The notes beneath the pieces are model-generated. The model did no database searches. It saw only the letters and a program-made list of their open reading frames with translations, and was not told the DNA's origin. This document shows, in pieces, positions 10,783-19,812 of a stretch of 64,000 nt of DNA. Both the position numbers and the translations under genes were made by a program. The DNA comes from Micromonospora cremea. Lineage in GTDB: Bacteria > Actinomycetota > Actinomycetes > Mycobacteriales > Micromonosporaceae. Location: positions 1,427,501 to 1,491,500 of the forward strand of contig NZ_FSQT01000002.1 of NCBI RefSeq assembly GCF_900143515.1, given 5' to 3'. How positions within the stretch are numbered: the stretch's first letter is position 1; each line of letters starts with the position of its first letter.

Positions 10783-11600
10783 CAGGCCGTACCCCCGTCG
10801 TCGTCGGTCCGGTCACCGCGCGCCGGCGGGTCCGCGACCGGGCCGCCCGGGCTCGCGCCGGCCGCGGGCTGGTCCGGCGCTGCCGGGCCGTCGCCGGTGC
10901 CGGTGGGCCGGGGAGTACGCGCCGGACGGGCCCCCGGGGCCGGCCGAGCCGGCCGGTCACCGGCCGGTCTGGCCGGGGTGCCACCGCGCGGGCCCTCCCC
11001 CGCCCCACCCGCTCCGGCCGGGGTGGGCGTGGCGCCCCACTCGCCCGGAGCGGGCACGCCCGGTGGGCGGATCGGTCGGCGGCCACCGCCGGCCTCGGAC
11101 TCGCCCGGTTCCTTCGCGCCCGGCCAGGGCTTGGCCACCCGGGAGGCGAGCACGAACTCCTTGCGCAGCGGATGGCCCTCGAACTCGGGAGGCAGCAACA
11201 GCGGTCGCAGCTCCCCGTGGCCGGCGAAGCCGATGCCGAACATCTCGTGCGTCTCCCGCTCGTGCCACGCGGCACCCGGGTAGACGTCGACCACCGAAGC
11301 CACCGTGGCCGCGCTGCGGGGCAGCCGGGTGCGCAGTAGCACGCCGTGCCGTAGCCGGGTCGACCAGAGGTGCGCCACCACGTCGAAGCCCTCGGTGAGC
11401 TCGTCCACCGCGGAGAGCCAGTCGAAGAAGTCGCAGGCCAGCTCGGCGTCGTCGCGGGCGGCGCAGAGCGCGTCCCGCCAGCTCGCCGCCGGCACGTCGA
11501 CGGTGGCCCGGGCGTACCGCTGCCCGCCGGAGACCGACGGGGTCGCCTTGACCGGCGCGAGCAGCGCGACCAGCCGAGCACCGACCTCTTCCGGAGTCAT
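10782..11600 (-). CDS. nuoC: NADH-quinone oxidoreductase subunit C
   Basis: NuoC (30-kDa subunit) of the complex I peripheral arm. The family signature is seen at residues 114-121 (ERETHEMFG) followed by LRPLLLPPEFEGHPLRKEF. Residues 1-160 hold the domain; the last 110 are a Pro/Gly/Ala-rich tail of low complexity that is not part of the fold. It is not fused to NuoD: the 49-kDa domain is absent. I chose the ATG at 11600 over an upstream in-frame ATG at 11660 because the family begins here and the upstream stretch is divergent promoter space shared with the alcohol dehydrogenase. Confidence 0.92.
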   Translation of the reverse strand: MTPEEVGARLVALLAPVKATPSVSGGQRYARATVDVPAASWRDALCAARDDAELACDFFDWLSAVDELTEGFDVVAHLWSTRLRHGVLLRTRLPRSAATVASVVDVYPGAAWHERETHEMFGIGFAGHGELRPLLLPPEFEGHPLRKEFVLASRVAKPWPGAKEPGESEAGGGRRPIRPPGVPAPGEWGATPTPAGAGGAGEGPRGGTPARPAGDRPARPAPGARPARTPRPTGTGDGPAAPDQPAAGASPGGPVADPPARGDRTDDDGGTA

Positions 11601-11716
11601 GCCGCTGATCCTAGGGCCTGTGTCGAAGTCCCCGTTCGAGCCGAGGCACGGTTCGGGCACCGACGATCTGCCGGCTTTGCGGAGCGGCCAGGTGCTCGGC
11701 GGGGAAAGATGAGGGC

Positions 11717-12763
11717 GTGCGTGCTGTCACTGTGAAACCCGGAGTCGCCAACTCGCTGAGCCTCGTCGAGGATCAGCCCGAGCCGGCACCCGAGGAGGGT
11801 GCCGTCCTCGTCGAGGCGCTGGCGGTGGGGATCTGCGGCACCGACCACGAGATCATCGCTGGGGAGTACGGCGAGGCGCCGCCCGGCGAGGACCGCCTGA
11901 TCATCGGGCACGAGTCGTTGGGCCGGGTGCTGGAGGACCCGACCGGAACCCTGCAACCCGGCGAGCTGGTGGCCGGGATCGTCCGGCACCCCGACCCGGT
12001 GCCCTGCCCCAACTGCGCGGTCGGCGAGTGGGACATGTGCCGCAACGGGCAGTTCACCGAGCACGGCATCAAGGGGCTGCCCGGGTTCGCCCGCGATCGT
12101 TGGCGGATCGAGCCCCGGTACGCGGTCCGGCTCGAGCCGGCGCTGGCCCGGGTCGGCGTGCTGCTCGAACCGACCAGCGTGGTGGCCAAGGCGTGGGACC
12201 ACATCGAGCGGATCGGGCACCGGGCCGAGTGGCAACCGCAGACGGTCCTGGTGACCGGCGCGGGGCCGATCGGGTTGCTGGCCGCGCTGCTCGCCACCCA
12301 GCGCGGGCTCGCCGTACACGTGCTGGACCGGGCGACCTCGGGGCCGAAGCCGGAGCTGGTCGCCGCACTCGGCGCCTCGTACCACACGGTGCCGGTCAAC
12401 GACCTGCCCTTCGAGCCCGACGTGGTGCTCGAGTGCACCGGCGCCCCGACGGTGGTCATCGACGTGATGTGCAAGGCGGCCCCGACCGGGATCGTCTGCC
12501 TCGCCGGGGTGTCCAGCGGCGGCCGGATCATCGACTTCGACGCCGGCGCGCTCAACCGGGCGCTGGTGCTGGAGAACAACGTGGTCTTCGGCTCGGTGAA
12601 CGCCAACGAGCGCCACTGGAGCATGGCCGCTCAGGCGCTCAGCCGGGCCGACCAGTCGTGGCTGGAGTCGCTGCTCACCCGGCGCGTGCCGGTCGAGCGG
12701 TACGCCGAGGCGTACACCGCCGAGCCGGGCGACATCAAGGTGGTGCTGGAGTTCGGCGGCTGA
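11717..12763 (+). CDS. Glucose 1-dehydrogenase-like zinc alcohol dehydrogenase (MDR family)
   Basis: A 348-residue medium-chain dehydrogenase. The N-terminal catalytic domain has CGTDHEII (catalytic zinc Cys and neighbouring Asp), GHESLG (zinc His and Glu), and the structural-zinc lobe is reduced (CPNCAVGEWDMCRNG). The Rossmann domain carries VTGAGPIGLLAALLA. The overall pattern, including GIKGLPGFARD, matches archaeal-type glucose 1-dehydrogenases that oxidise aldoses with NAD(P). GTG start at 11717, only 7 nt after GAGGG-like sequence. It is divergent from nuoC across 116 bp and faces the DUF2252 gene tail to tail. Confidence 0.88.
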   Translation: MRAVTVKPGVANSLSLVEDQPEPAPEEGAVLVEALAVGICGTDHEIIAGEYGEAPPGEDRLIIGHESLGRVLEDPTGTLQPGELVAGIVRHPDPVPCPNCAVGEWDMCRNGQFTEHGIKGLPGFARDRWRIEPRYAVRLEPALARVGVLLEPTSVVAKAWDHIERIGHRAEWQPQTVLVTGAGPIGLLAALLATQRGLAVHVLDRATSGPKPELVAALGASYHTVPVNDLPFEPDVVLECTGAPTVVIDVMCKAAPTGIVCLAGVSSGGRIIDFDAGALNRALVLENNVVFGSVNANERHWSMAAQALSRADQSWLESLLTRRVPVERYAEAYTAEPGDIKVVLEFGG

Positions 12764-12779
12764 GCGGCGGGCCGCCCGG

Positions 12780-14096
12780 TCAGATGCCGGGCAGCCGGCC
12801 GTTGCGGAACAGGTCCACGAAGAGCTGGTGGTCCTGCCGGGCGCGCACCCCGTACGCGTGCGCGAACTCCACCAGGTGGGTGACGAAGCCCGGCTCGTCG
12901 GTCTCCACCACGGCCACGATCGCCTCCTCGGTGGAGTAGTCCACCAGGTCGTGGCTCGACTCGTCGTCGGCGACCGAGTGCATCCGCGCCACCGCCCGGC
13001 CGAGGTCGGCGAGCACCCCGGTCAGCTCCTCCGGCTCGTTGACGTCGGACCAGTCCAGGTCGGCGGCGTACGGGGAGACCTCGGCGACCAGCTGGCCGGC
13101 CCCGTCCAGCTCGGTGAAGCCGAGCCACGGGTCGGCGTGCGCCTGCAATGCCCGCTGCGACTCGGCGGTCCGGTGACCCTGGTGCTGGAAGTAGCCGCGG
13201 ACCGACTCGTCGGAGACGTACCGGGCCACCGCCGGCACCTGCGCCTGCTTCATGTAGATGACGACGTCGTTCTCCAGCGCCTGGGTGTGTCCCTCCAGCA
13301 GCAGGTTGTACGACGGCAGCCCGGCCGAGCCGATACCCACCCCCTTGCGCAGCACCACGTCCTTGATCCTCGCCGCCACCGGGCGCAGCCGGGCCGAGGC
13401 GGTGGGCAATGTGCCCAGGTACTCCTCGAAGGCGGCGAGCACCTTGTCGCGGGTGTCCCCGTCGATCTCGAAGACCCCGTCCCCGACGGAGAAGCGCCGC
13501 TCGTAGTTGTCGATGGTGGTCTGCTCGGCGAGCAGGTCGACCCGGGTGTTGAGCCGGGCCTGCTGGAGCACCCGGCGCAGCACCCCGTCGGCGTTGTCCA
13601 GGGTGATCGAGCCGATGGCGTCGTCCCCGCCGGCGGCGATCGCCCGCAGCTCGGTCAGGTACGACCGGGCGAAGCCGGCCACCAGCTCACCGATCACCGT
13701 GTCGGAGAGCGCCTTGCCGTAGCCGAGCAACGCGACGCTGGCCGCGAACCGCCGCAGGTCCCAGGTGAACGGCCCGACGTACGCCTCGTCGAAGTCGTTG
13801 ACGTTGAACACCAGCTGCCCGGACGCGTTCATGTAGGTGCCGAAGTTCTCGGCGTGCAGGTCACCGTGGATCCACACCCGGCCGGTCCGCTCGTCCAGGA
13901 ACCGGTCGTCGGCGAAGTCGCCGAGCTGGTCGGCGTAGAACAGGGCGGCGCTGCCCCGGTAGAAGGCGAACGGCGACGCGGCCATCTTGCGGAACTTGCG
14001 ACGGAAGGCGGCCGGGTCGATCGCCATCGACGCGCCGAACTCCTCGGTCAGCACGTCGACGATGTGGGCTGACCGCTGGTCCACGGAGTTGCTCAT
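12780..14096 (-). CDS. DUF2252 family protein
   Basis: A 438-residue member of DUF2252, a family with a kinase-like (aminoglycoside phosphotransferase related) fold and no assigned activity. Typical features visible are SPFAFYRGSAALFYAD near the N-terminus, VWIHGDLHAENFGTY (the HGDxHxxNFG motif analogous to a phosphotransferase catalytic loop) and NVNDFDEAYVGPFTWDL (the metal-binding DFD). These residues suggest a working phosphotransferase, with an unknown substrate. ATG at 14096. It is on the nuo strand but separated by 91 bp from nuoB; tail-to-tail with the dehydrogenase. Confidence 0.88.
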   Translation of the reverse strand: MSNSVDQRSAHIVDVLTEEFGASMAIDPAAFRRKFRKMAASPFAFYRGSAALFYADQLGDFADDRFLDERTGRVWIHGDLHAENFGTYMNASGQLVFNVNDFDEAYVGPFTWDLRRFAASVALLGYGKALSDTVIGELVAGFARSYLTELRAIAAGGDDAIGSITLDNADGVLRRVLQQARLNTRVDLLAEQTTIDNYERRFSVGDGVFEIDGDTRDKVLAAFEEYLGTLPTASARLRPVAARIKDVVLRKGVGIGSAGLPSYNLLLEGHTQALENDVVIYMKQAQVPAVARYVSDESVRGYFQHQGHRTAESQRALQAHADPWLGFTELDGAGQLVAEVSPYAADLDWSDVNEPEELTGVLADLGRAVARMHSVADDESSHDLVDYSTEEAIVAVVETDEPGFVTHLVEFAHAYGVRARQDHQLFVDLFRNGRLPGI

Positions 14097-14187
14097 GGTG
14101 CGCAGGCTAGCTCGGCCGGACCACCCGGGGCGTCAGACAACCGACTGGTCCGCTCGGCCGACGGGCCGATGCGGCTGCGGGTGCGGG

Positions 14188-14769
14188 TCAGCCGGCGGCG
14201 GGTGGGCGTACCGGCGGGGCGGTGAGCGAGTCGACCGAGCGCGGGGCGGCGCCGTCGCGGGGTGCGGCGTCCACCGGCGCGGCGAGCAGATCCGGGCGGG
14301 ACACCCCACCGAGGCCGGACTGCTCGGCGGCGATCTTCTCCTGGAGGCGCAGGATGCCGTGCAGCAGCGCCTCCGGCCGGGGCGGGCAGCCGGGCACGTA
14401 GACGTCGACCGGGATGAGCTGGTCGACGCCCTTGGTGACCGAGTACGAGTCCCAGTAGGGGCCGCCGCAGTTGGAGCAGGCGCCGAACGAGATGACGTAC
14501 TTCGGCTCCGGCATCTGGTCGTAGAGCCGTTTGATCGCCGGGGCCATTTTGTCGGTCACCGTGCCGGAGACCACCATCAGGTCGGCCTGCCGGGGGCCGT
14601 GGGCGAACGGGATCACGCCGAGCCGGATGAAGTCGTGCCGACCCATGCTGGTGGCGATGAACTCGATCGCGCAGCAGGCCAGGCCGAAGTTGAAGACCCA
14701 GAGCGAGTAGCGGCGGCCCCAGTTCAGCACGAACCGGATCGGCTCGCCGAGCACTGCCGGCAGCTGCAC
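14188..14769 (-). CDS. nuoB: NADH-quinone oxidoreductase subunit B (cluster N2)
   Basis: NuoB holds the last Fe-S cluster, N2, next to the quinone. The 193-residue product has the four expected Cys ligands: tandem Cys 32-33 (GLACCAIEF), Cys 98 (FGACSNC) and Cys 128 (VPGCPPRPE). GTG start at 14769 with GGAAGGGG just upstream (14774-14783). The C-terminal 45 residues are a Pro/Ala-rich tail. There is no nuoA before it and no nuoC or nuoD directly after it: the next gene is DUF2252. It faces away from the sigma factor gene across a 233-bp intergenic region. Confidence 0.95.
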   Translation of the reverse strand: MQLPAVLGEPIRFVLNWGRRYSLWVFNFGLACCAIEFIATSMGRHDFIRLGVIPFAHGPRQADLMVVSGTVTDKMAPAIKRLYDQMPEPKYVISFGACSNCGGPYWDSYSVTKGVDQLIPVDVYVPGCPPRPEALLHGILRLQEKIAAEQSGLGGVSRPDLLAAPVDAAPRDGAAPRSVDSLTAPPVRPPAAG

Positions 14770-14859
14770 GAGCGTCCCCTTCCTGTCCCCCACCGGACAG
14801 TCAACCACAGCGCCCGACGCCGACCCGGTGGCCGGATGGCCCGGCCGGGCCCGCGCAAC

Positions 14860-14875
14860 GCGTGTCCGGACACGC
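14860..14875. promoter_or_regulatory. Perfect 16-bp palindrome between nuoB and the sigma factor gene
   Basis: The sequence centred on TCCGGA is identical to its reverse complement over 16 bases. It lies 91 bp upstream of the nuoB start, in the divergent intergenic region, where a dimeric regulator could bind. No regulator is identified. Confidence 0.4.
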
Positions 14876-14928
14876 CTTGATCCGCCATGATCGATACGAG
14901 CCGTGGCACAGTCAGCTTTCCGGCGGTC

Positions 14929-14956
14929 GCAACCTTCCCCGGCGTCGCGGTGTGTC
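14929..14956 (+). promoter_or_regulatory. Candidate ECF (SigE-type) promoter for the sigma factor gene
   Basis: GCAACC (14929-14934) is followed after 16 bp by TGTGTC (14951-14956). GCAACC with a 16-bp gap resembles the -35 of promoters used by actinobacterial SigE-like ECF factors, so the gene may activate itself. The -10 match is weaker. Confidence 0.4.
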
Positions 14957-15002
14957 ACCTCTGTCGGGGGTGCCCGACGCCGTCCGCCACGGGGGAGAGC
15001 GA

Positions 15003-15563
15003 GTGACTGTGACGAGAGATGTTCGGGCGGGTGAGCCGCCGCCGGACCAACTACACGACGCCGGGCCCGAGCGGGCCGAGCTGAGCTTCGACGACTTCTA
15101 CCACGCACACTATCGCGGCCTGGTGGTGCAACTCGCCGCCTACACCGGAGACCGCGGCCAGGCGCAGGACCTGGTCCAGGAGGCCTTCTGCAAGGCGTTC
15201 GCGCGGTGGGACCGGGTGGCTTCCTACGACGACCCGCTGGCCTGGGTCCGCAGGGTCGCCTGGAACCTCGGCCACAACCGGTGGCGACGACTGCGCACCG
15301 CGCAGGCCTACCTGCTGCGGCAGCGGGAGACGCACGTCGCCGGGCCGACGCCGGACCGGGTGGCGGTCGACGCGGCGCTGGCGAAGCTGCCGCCCCGGCA
15401 GCGCCGGGCCGTGGTGCTGCACTATCTCGCGGACCTGACGGTGGCCGAGATCGCGGCACAGGAGCGGGTCGCCGAGGGCACGGTCAAGTCCTGGCTGCAC
15501 CGGAGCCGGACGGCGCTGGCCGGGTATCTGCGTGACACCACCGAGGGGGTGGAAAATGTTTGA
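15003..15563 (+). CDS. ECF RNA polymerase sigma factor, SigE family
   Basis: A 186-residue extracytoplasmic-function sigma factor. Region 2 spans about residues 25-95 ([20 protein letters not shown], then [19 protein letters not shown]); region 4 is at about 120-175 ([19 protein letters not shown], then [13 protein letters not shown] as the recognition helix). GTG at 15003 is supported by GGGGGAG at 14991-14997. Its last 8 bp overlap the next gene, indicating coupled expression with a membrane-anchored partner. A possible self-activated promoter lies upstream. Confidence 0.92.
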   Translation: MTVTRDVRAGEPPPDQLHDAGPERAELSFDDFYHAHYRGLVVQLAAYTGDRGQAQDLVQEAFCKAFARWDRVASYDDPLAWVRRVAWNLGHNRWRRLRTAQAYLLRQRETHVAGPTPDRVAVDAALAKLPPRQRRAVVLHYLADLTVAEIAAQERVAEGTVKSWLHRSRTALAGYLRDTTEGVENV

Positions 15564-16779
15564 GCTGGAACGCGTCGACCTCGCCGCGGAGTTCAACCGG
15601 TACCGCGGCACGATGCTGGCCGAGATCGCCGTACCGGGGCCGGCGGAGGTCCGGCGGGCGGTACGCCGGCGACGGCGTCGCCACCTCGCCACGGCCGGAG
15701 TGGCGGCGGTGGCGCTGCTGGGCGGCCCGGCCGTCGGGTACGCGGCCCTTGACCGCCCCGATCCGTCACCCGGGCCGGTGGATCCCACCCCCAGCGTGAC
15801 CGCGAGTCCCACGCCGAGCGGCTCGCCGAGCCCCACCGGCGCGCCCTCGGCGACCAGTGCGAGCCCCACCCGGCCCACGGCTCCGGACGGGCGGATCAGC
15901 CGCGCCCAACTGCTCGCCGCACGGGTGGACCTGCCGGCCTGGCGATCGGGGCCACCCGACTGCCCGGTGAGCGGGGTCCGGCTGGTCGGCGACCCGGGCA
16001 GCGCCAAGGAGGGGACGAACGCCCTCGAGGCGATCGATTACGCCGACGTCGACGGCGACGGTGCGACGGAGACCGTGGCCATGCTGCTGTGCTCGTTCGG
16101 CAGCGGTGGACCACAGCAGGTCGTCGCGTTCGACCGGGACGAGGCAGGCAGGATCGTCACAATCGGCCGGGTGGTGGCCACCAGTCGCGAGAAGCCGCAG
16201 TGGTTGACCGGGCTGGACGGGCGCTCCGACGGCACCGTCCGGGTGGAGGTGGCCGACCTGCACCCGGGCGGTGGCTGGCCGGGCGAGTGGTCGCAGCGGC
16301 AGTGGCGCGGGTACCGCTGGACGGGCGAGCGGTTCTCGCAGGTCGAGGGACCGACGTCGTTCGGACCCAACCCGTACTCCACGGACCTGGCGGTGACCGC
16401 GCAGGATCTCATCCTGGCCGATGACCCCGCCGACGGTTCGCGGGTCGGCGCGGTCCAGGTGCGGGTCCGCGCCCTCGGGGACCGGCGCGTCGACGAGGTC
16501 TTCCTTGAGCTGGACCTGCCGGCCTCCCTCGCGCCGGACGGCCCCGGATGGTCCGGCTGCGGGCCGGACCCCGGGGAGTACGGGCCCGAACTGCGGTGCC
16601 GACTGGGCCCGATCAAGCCGAACGGCGAGCTGACCGTGCGCCTCGGCGTGCGACTGCCCCCGGGCACCGAGCTACCGCCGGGCACGGCAACGGTGCGCGG
16701 CACGGCAGCCGGCCCCGGCGGGCACTACCTGATCGATCCCGTCATCGCGAACAACGAGGACACCATCGCCTACCGGTGA
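15556..16779 (+). CDS. Membrane-anchored partner of the sigma factor, unknown function
   Basis: A 407-residue protein with a cytoplasmic N-terminus of about 45 residues containing a run of arginines, one membrane helix (about 45-65) and an outer domain. The first part outside is a Pro/Ser/Thr linker (about 70-115), then a globular region with DVDGDGATETVAMLLC, a calcium-loop-like acidic segment. There is no HXXXCXXC zinc anti-sigma motif. The ATG at 15556 overlaps the sigma stop, so it is in the position of an anti-sigma factor; whether the short N-terminus binds the sigma factor is untested. It faces the PLP decarboxylase gene across a terminator hairpin. Confidence 0.75.
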   Translation: MFELERVDLAAEFNRYRGTMLAEIAVPGPAEVRRAVRRRRRRHLATAGVAAVALLGGPAVGYAALDRPDPSPGPVDPTPSVTASPTPSGSPSPTGAPSATSASPTRPTAPDGRISRAQLLAARVDLPAWRSGPPDCPVSGVRLVGDPGSAKEGTNALEAIDYADVDGDGATETVAMLLCSFGSGGPQQVVAFDRDEAGRIVTIGRVVATSREKPQWLTGLDGRSDGTVRVEVADLHPGGGWPGEWSQRQWRGYRWTGERFSQVEGPTSFGPNPYSTDLAVTAQDLILADDPADGSRVGAVQVRVRALGDRRVDEVFLELDLPASLAPDGPGWSGCGPDPGEYGPELRCRLGPIKPNGELTVRLGVRLPPGTELPPGTATVRGTAAGPGGHYLIDPVIANNEDTIAYR

Positions 16780-16784
16780 GCGTC

Positions 16785-16817
16785 GGTGGGGGTGACGGCG
16801 AGGCCGCCACCCCCACC
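16785..16817. terminator. Bidirectional terminator hairpin
   Basis: Ten-base arms (16785-16794 and 16808-16817) pair exactly, with a 13-nt loop, between the convergent sigma-partner and PLP decarboxylase genes. Confidence 0.6.
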
Positions 16818-16819
16818 GG

Positions 16820-18343
16820 TCACCAGGCCGGCCGTTGCAGCAGGCCGACGAACTCCACCAGCAGCCGCTCGCGCAGCACGGGCGGCGCGGCGTCGAGCAG
16901 AGTGTTCACCAGCGCCATCCGCTCCGGCAGCGGCGCGGCGGTCGACGCGCCATCCGGGCTCGAACCGGCGGCGGGTTCGGCGCCCAGGCCCAGTCCGGCG
17001 GCCAGGCCCGCCACCAGTTCCGGGGTCAACGCGTCCGGGGTGAGGGCACCGGCCAGGGCGGCCAGCTCCGCGGGCAGCCGGACCGGGCCGGCCGCCAAAG
17101 CCGCGGCCACCGCGTCGGCCAGATCCGGCCCGAACTCGGCAACCCGGGGCGCGACCGCGGCGGTCACGGTGAGGTGCACGCTGGCCGGCAGACCGGCGTA
17201 CGACAGCTGGGGCTGGGTGTGCCAGCCGCGTGCCGTCAGCTCGTCGACCAGGACGAACAGGTCCGGGCCGCCCTCGGTGGCGGTGAAGCAGACCACGGTG
17301 GACTCCGGCTCGGCCATCAGCCGCAGCCCGTCGACCTCGCGCACGGCGGCGGCCAGTCCGGCCACCGCGTCCCGGGTCCGTTCGGCCAGCGTCAGGTACC
17401 CGGCGTCGCCGAGGTGCCGCAGGGTCGCGTACGCGGCGGCGATCGGCCCGCCGGAGCGGGTGGACGCGATCACCGGATTGATCATGGTGTAGCCGGGCCA
17501 GTCCGCGTACGCGAAGTACTGCGGGGCGCGCAGCGCGGCATCCCGGTGCAGCAGCACCGACACCCCCTTCGGCGCGTACGCGTACTTGTGCAGGTCCACC
17601 GAGATGGAGGTGACCCCGGGTACCGCGAAGTCGAACGGCGGCACCGGCTCACCGAGACGTCGCAGGTACGGCAGGGTCCAGCCGCCGAAGCAGGCGTCCA
17701 CGTGGCAGCGCACCCCGGCGCGGGCCGCCGCGGCGGCGATCTCCGCGACCGGGTCCACCACGCCGTGCGCGTACGACGGTGCGGAGCAGGCCACCAGCAC
17801 CGTCTCCGGGCGGATCGCCGCGGCCATCGCGGCCGGGTCCGGGCGCAGCGTGTCCGGGGAGACCGGCACCACGTCGAGCGCCACCCGCAGGTAGTGCGCC
17901 GCCTTGGCGAACGCCGCGTGCGCGCTCGCCGGCACCACGATCCGGGGTGCGACCTGCTCCGGGTGGGCGTCGCGGGCCGCCTTGACCGCGAGGATCAGCG
18001 ACTCGGTACCGCCGCTGGTGACGCTGCCGGCGACGTCCGGGGCGGTCGTGCCCGGCCCACCGCCGAGCACCCGGCCGGCTGCGGCGACCAGCGCGTTCTC
18101 CATGGCCAGCAGGGACGGGAACGCCGTCGGGTCCAGCCCGTTGACGTGCGCGCTCTCGCGGTGCGCGGCGGCCGCCAACTCGTCCAGCCCCGGCACGGCC
18201 GGGTCGTACACGTACGCGAACAACCGCCCCCCGTGCGTAGGCCGATCACCGGCCCGCAGCGCACGAACCTCCGCCAGAGCGACGTCCGCGGCCACCCCGT
18301 CGGCGGAGAGCGCCCCGGCCCCCACCCTGGTCTCGTCGATCAT
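16820..18343 (-). CDS. Pyridoxal-phosphate-dependent decarboxylase (group II)
   Basis: The 507-residue enzyme is of the group II decarboxylase / sphingosine-1-phosphate-lyase-like fold. The PLP lysine is in VDLHKYAYAPKG; other family landmarks are TSGGTESLILAVKAARD (cofactor phosphate loop) and HVDACFGGWTLPYL (Asp contacting the ring nitrogen). The closest functional types are aspartate/glutamate/tyrosine decarboxylases and sphinganine-1-phosphate aldolase; substrate is not decidable here. A C-terminal extension of about 130 residues after the core is Ala/Leu-rich. The ATG at 18343 lies inside the left arm of a palindromic repeat (18334-18410), so the first residues come from the repeat or the real start is further in. 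Confidence 0.88.
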   Translation of the reverse strand: MIDETRVGAGALSADGVAADVALAEVRALRAGDRPTHGGRLFAYVYDPAVPGLDELAAAAHRESAHVNGLDPTAFPSLLAMENALVAAAGRVLGGGPGTTAPDVAGSVTSGGTESLILAVKAARDAHPEQVAPRIVVPASAHAAFAKAAHYLRVALDVVPVSPDTLRPDPAAMAAAIRPETVLVACSAPSYAHGVVDPVAEIAAAAARAGVRCHVDACFGGWTLPYLRRLGEPVPPFDFAVPGVTSISVDLHKYAYAPKGVSVLLHRDAALRAPQYFAYADWPGYTMINPVIASTRSGGPIAAAYATLRHLGDAGYLTLAERTRDAVAGLAAAVREVDGLRLMAEPESTVVCFTATEGGPDLFVLVDELTARGWHTQPQLSYAGLPASVHLTVTAAVAPRVAEFGPDLADAVAAALAAGPVRLPAELAALAGALTPDALTPELVAGLAAGLGLGAEPAAGSSPDGASTAAPLPERMALVNTLLDAAPPVLRERLLVEFVGLLQRPAW

Positions 18344-18410
18344 GGAGTCATGGTGCCCTTCTCGTGACGGTCAACGGCTTTCGTCCCCCACCACAACTCC
18401 ATGATCGGCG
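18334..18410. repeat. Interspersed palindrome, family B, copy 1 (spans two gene ends)
   Basis: Left arm 18334-18355 and right arm 18389-18410 pair at 19 of 22 positions and share the CGATCATG core with copies at 37492-37552 and 41098-41159. The left arm contains the start codon of the decarboxylase gene, and the right arm encodes the last residues of the neighbouring transporter. Confidence 0.7.
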
Positions 18411-19780
18411 CGGCGGTGGTGCGCGGCGGCGGCCAGGACGGCGGGGGTGAGGGTGTAGCGGCGGAGCAGGAGGACCGGGGGGCCCACCAGGAGTGCCGGT
18501 AGAACGGTGAAGCCGAGCAGGACGCCGAGGCGGGCGAGGTCGGACTGGGCGGCCGCCGTGCCGGTGTCGGAGGAGACGTAGCCGGAGAGTTGGAGCACCA
18601 GACCGTAGATGCCCGGGCCCAGGGCCAGGCCGAAGGTCTCCCCGGCGGTCCAGAGGCCGGTGAACACGCCCGCCTGCCGCCGGCCAGTGCGCGCCGTGTC
18701 GTACGCGATGCAGTCCGGCAGCATGGCCAGGGCGAACACCTGCTGCCCGGCGTACCCGACGCCGATCACCGCGACCAGCAGGTAGACCGCGACCGGCGGC
18801 AGTACCGGCGCGGCGACCAGGGCGAGCGACCCGGCGGCGAGGATCAGCGCGGCGGCGACCAGGGCGGCCCGCTTGCCCAACCGGGCGCCGACCAAGGCCC
18901 AGATCGGCATCACCAGCAGCGCCGGTCCGACGAAGCAGACGAAGAGCAACGTCGGCCCGCTCTGCTCGTCGCGCAGGATCTGCCCGGCGAAGTAGTTGAC
19001 CCCGGCCAGGATGGTCGCCACCCCGGCGGACTGCACCACGAAGCAGATCAGCAGCGCCCGGAACGGCCGGTTGGCGCCGGCGACGGCGAGCTGGGCGCGC
19101 AGTGTCGGCTCGCTGCCGCCCACCGTGCCGGTCGGCGCGGACCGGGTGCCGAGGAACGCGCCGATCGAGCCCAGGGCGATCAGCACCGCCACGAACAGCC
19201 CCATCCACCGGTGCCCGGGCACACCGTCGCCGCCGGCGGTCACCACCAGCGGGGCGACCGCGCCGGAGACCAGGATGGCCAGCGCCAGCACGGCGATCCG
19301 CCAGGTCATCAACCGGGTGCGTTCGGTGTAGTCGTCGGTCAGCTCGGCCGGCATCGCCACGTACGGCACCTGGAAGAAGGCGAACGCGGTGGCGGTGGCC
19401 AGGAAGGCGAACGCCACGTACGCCGCGGCGGCGGGGCCGCGGTCGAACGGCGCGGCGAAGATGGCCGCGAAGAGCACGGCGAGCGCGAGACCGGCCACGA
19501 GCAGGTACGGCCGGCGGGCGCCCCAGCGTGACCGGGTGCGGTCGGAGATCCGCCCGGCGACCGGGTTGACCAGCACGTCCCATGCCTTGGGCAGCAGCAC
19601 CAGCAGGGCGGCCACCCCGGCGGCCACGCCCAGCGTGTCGGTCAGGTACGGCAGCAGCAGCAGCCCGGGCACGGTGCCGAACGCGCCGGTGGCCAGGGAG
19701 CCGAGCGCGTATCCGGCGTGCACTCCCCGGGGTAGCGTGCCGGCGGCTGGCGTGCCGGCATCACCCGGCGGCGGGTTCAT
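18371..19780 (-). CDS. GPH-type sugar:cation symporter (MFS)
   Basis: A 469-residue, 12-helix transporter of the glycoside-pentoside-hexuronide:cation symporter family (MelB-like). The diagnostic loop after helix 2, NPVAGRISDRTRSRWGARRP, is present, as is an aspartate in helix 2 (KAWDVLVNP) that binds the coupling cation in MelB. ATG at 19780. The last dozen codons (HHRRADHG, then VVVGDESR) derive from the right arm of the palindrome at 18334-18410, so the natural C-terminus may be altered. The sugar is unknown; no catabolic genes adjoin. Confidence 0.88.
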   Translation of the reverse strand: MNPPPGDAGTPAAGTLPRGVHAGYALGSLATGAFGTVPGLLLLPYLTDTLGVAAGVAALLVLLPKAWDVLVNPVAGRISDRTRSRWGARRPYLLVAGLALAVLFAAIFAAPFDRGPAAAAYVAFAFLATATAFAFFQVPYVAMPAELTDDYTERTRLMTWRIAVLALAILVSGAVAPLVVTAGGDGVPGHRWMGLFVAVLIALGSIGAFLGTRSAPTGTVGGSEPTLRAQLAVAGANRPFRALLICFVVQSAGVATILAGVNYFAGQILRDEQSGPTLLFVCFVGPALLVMPIWALVGARLGKRAALVAAALILAAGSLALVAAPVLPPVAVYLLVAVIGVGYAGQQVFALAMLPDCIAYDTARTGRRQAGVFTGLWTAGETFGLALGPGIYGLVLQLSGYVSSDTGTAAAQSDLARLGVLLGFTVLPALLVGPPVLLLRRYTLTPAVLAAAAHHRRADHGVVVGDESR

Positions 19781-19812
19781 GGGGCCGAATGTTACTCACG
19801 TTATGGCGGAGG

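Noticed and set aside
15003..16779. Possible classic zinc anti-sigma factor (ZAS) next to the sigma factor
   Set aside because: No HXXXCXXC motif is seen in the N-terminus, so I list it only as a partner of unknown function.
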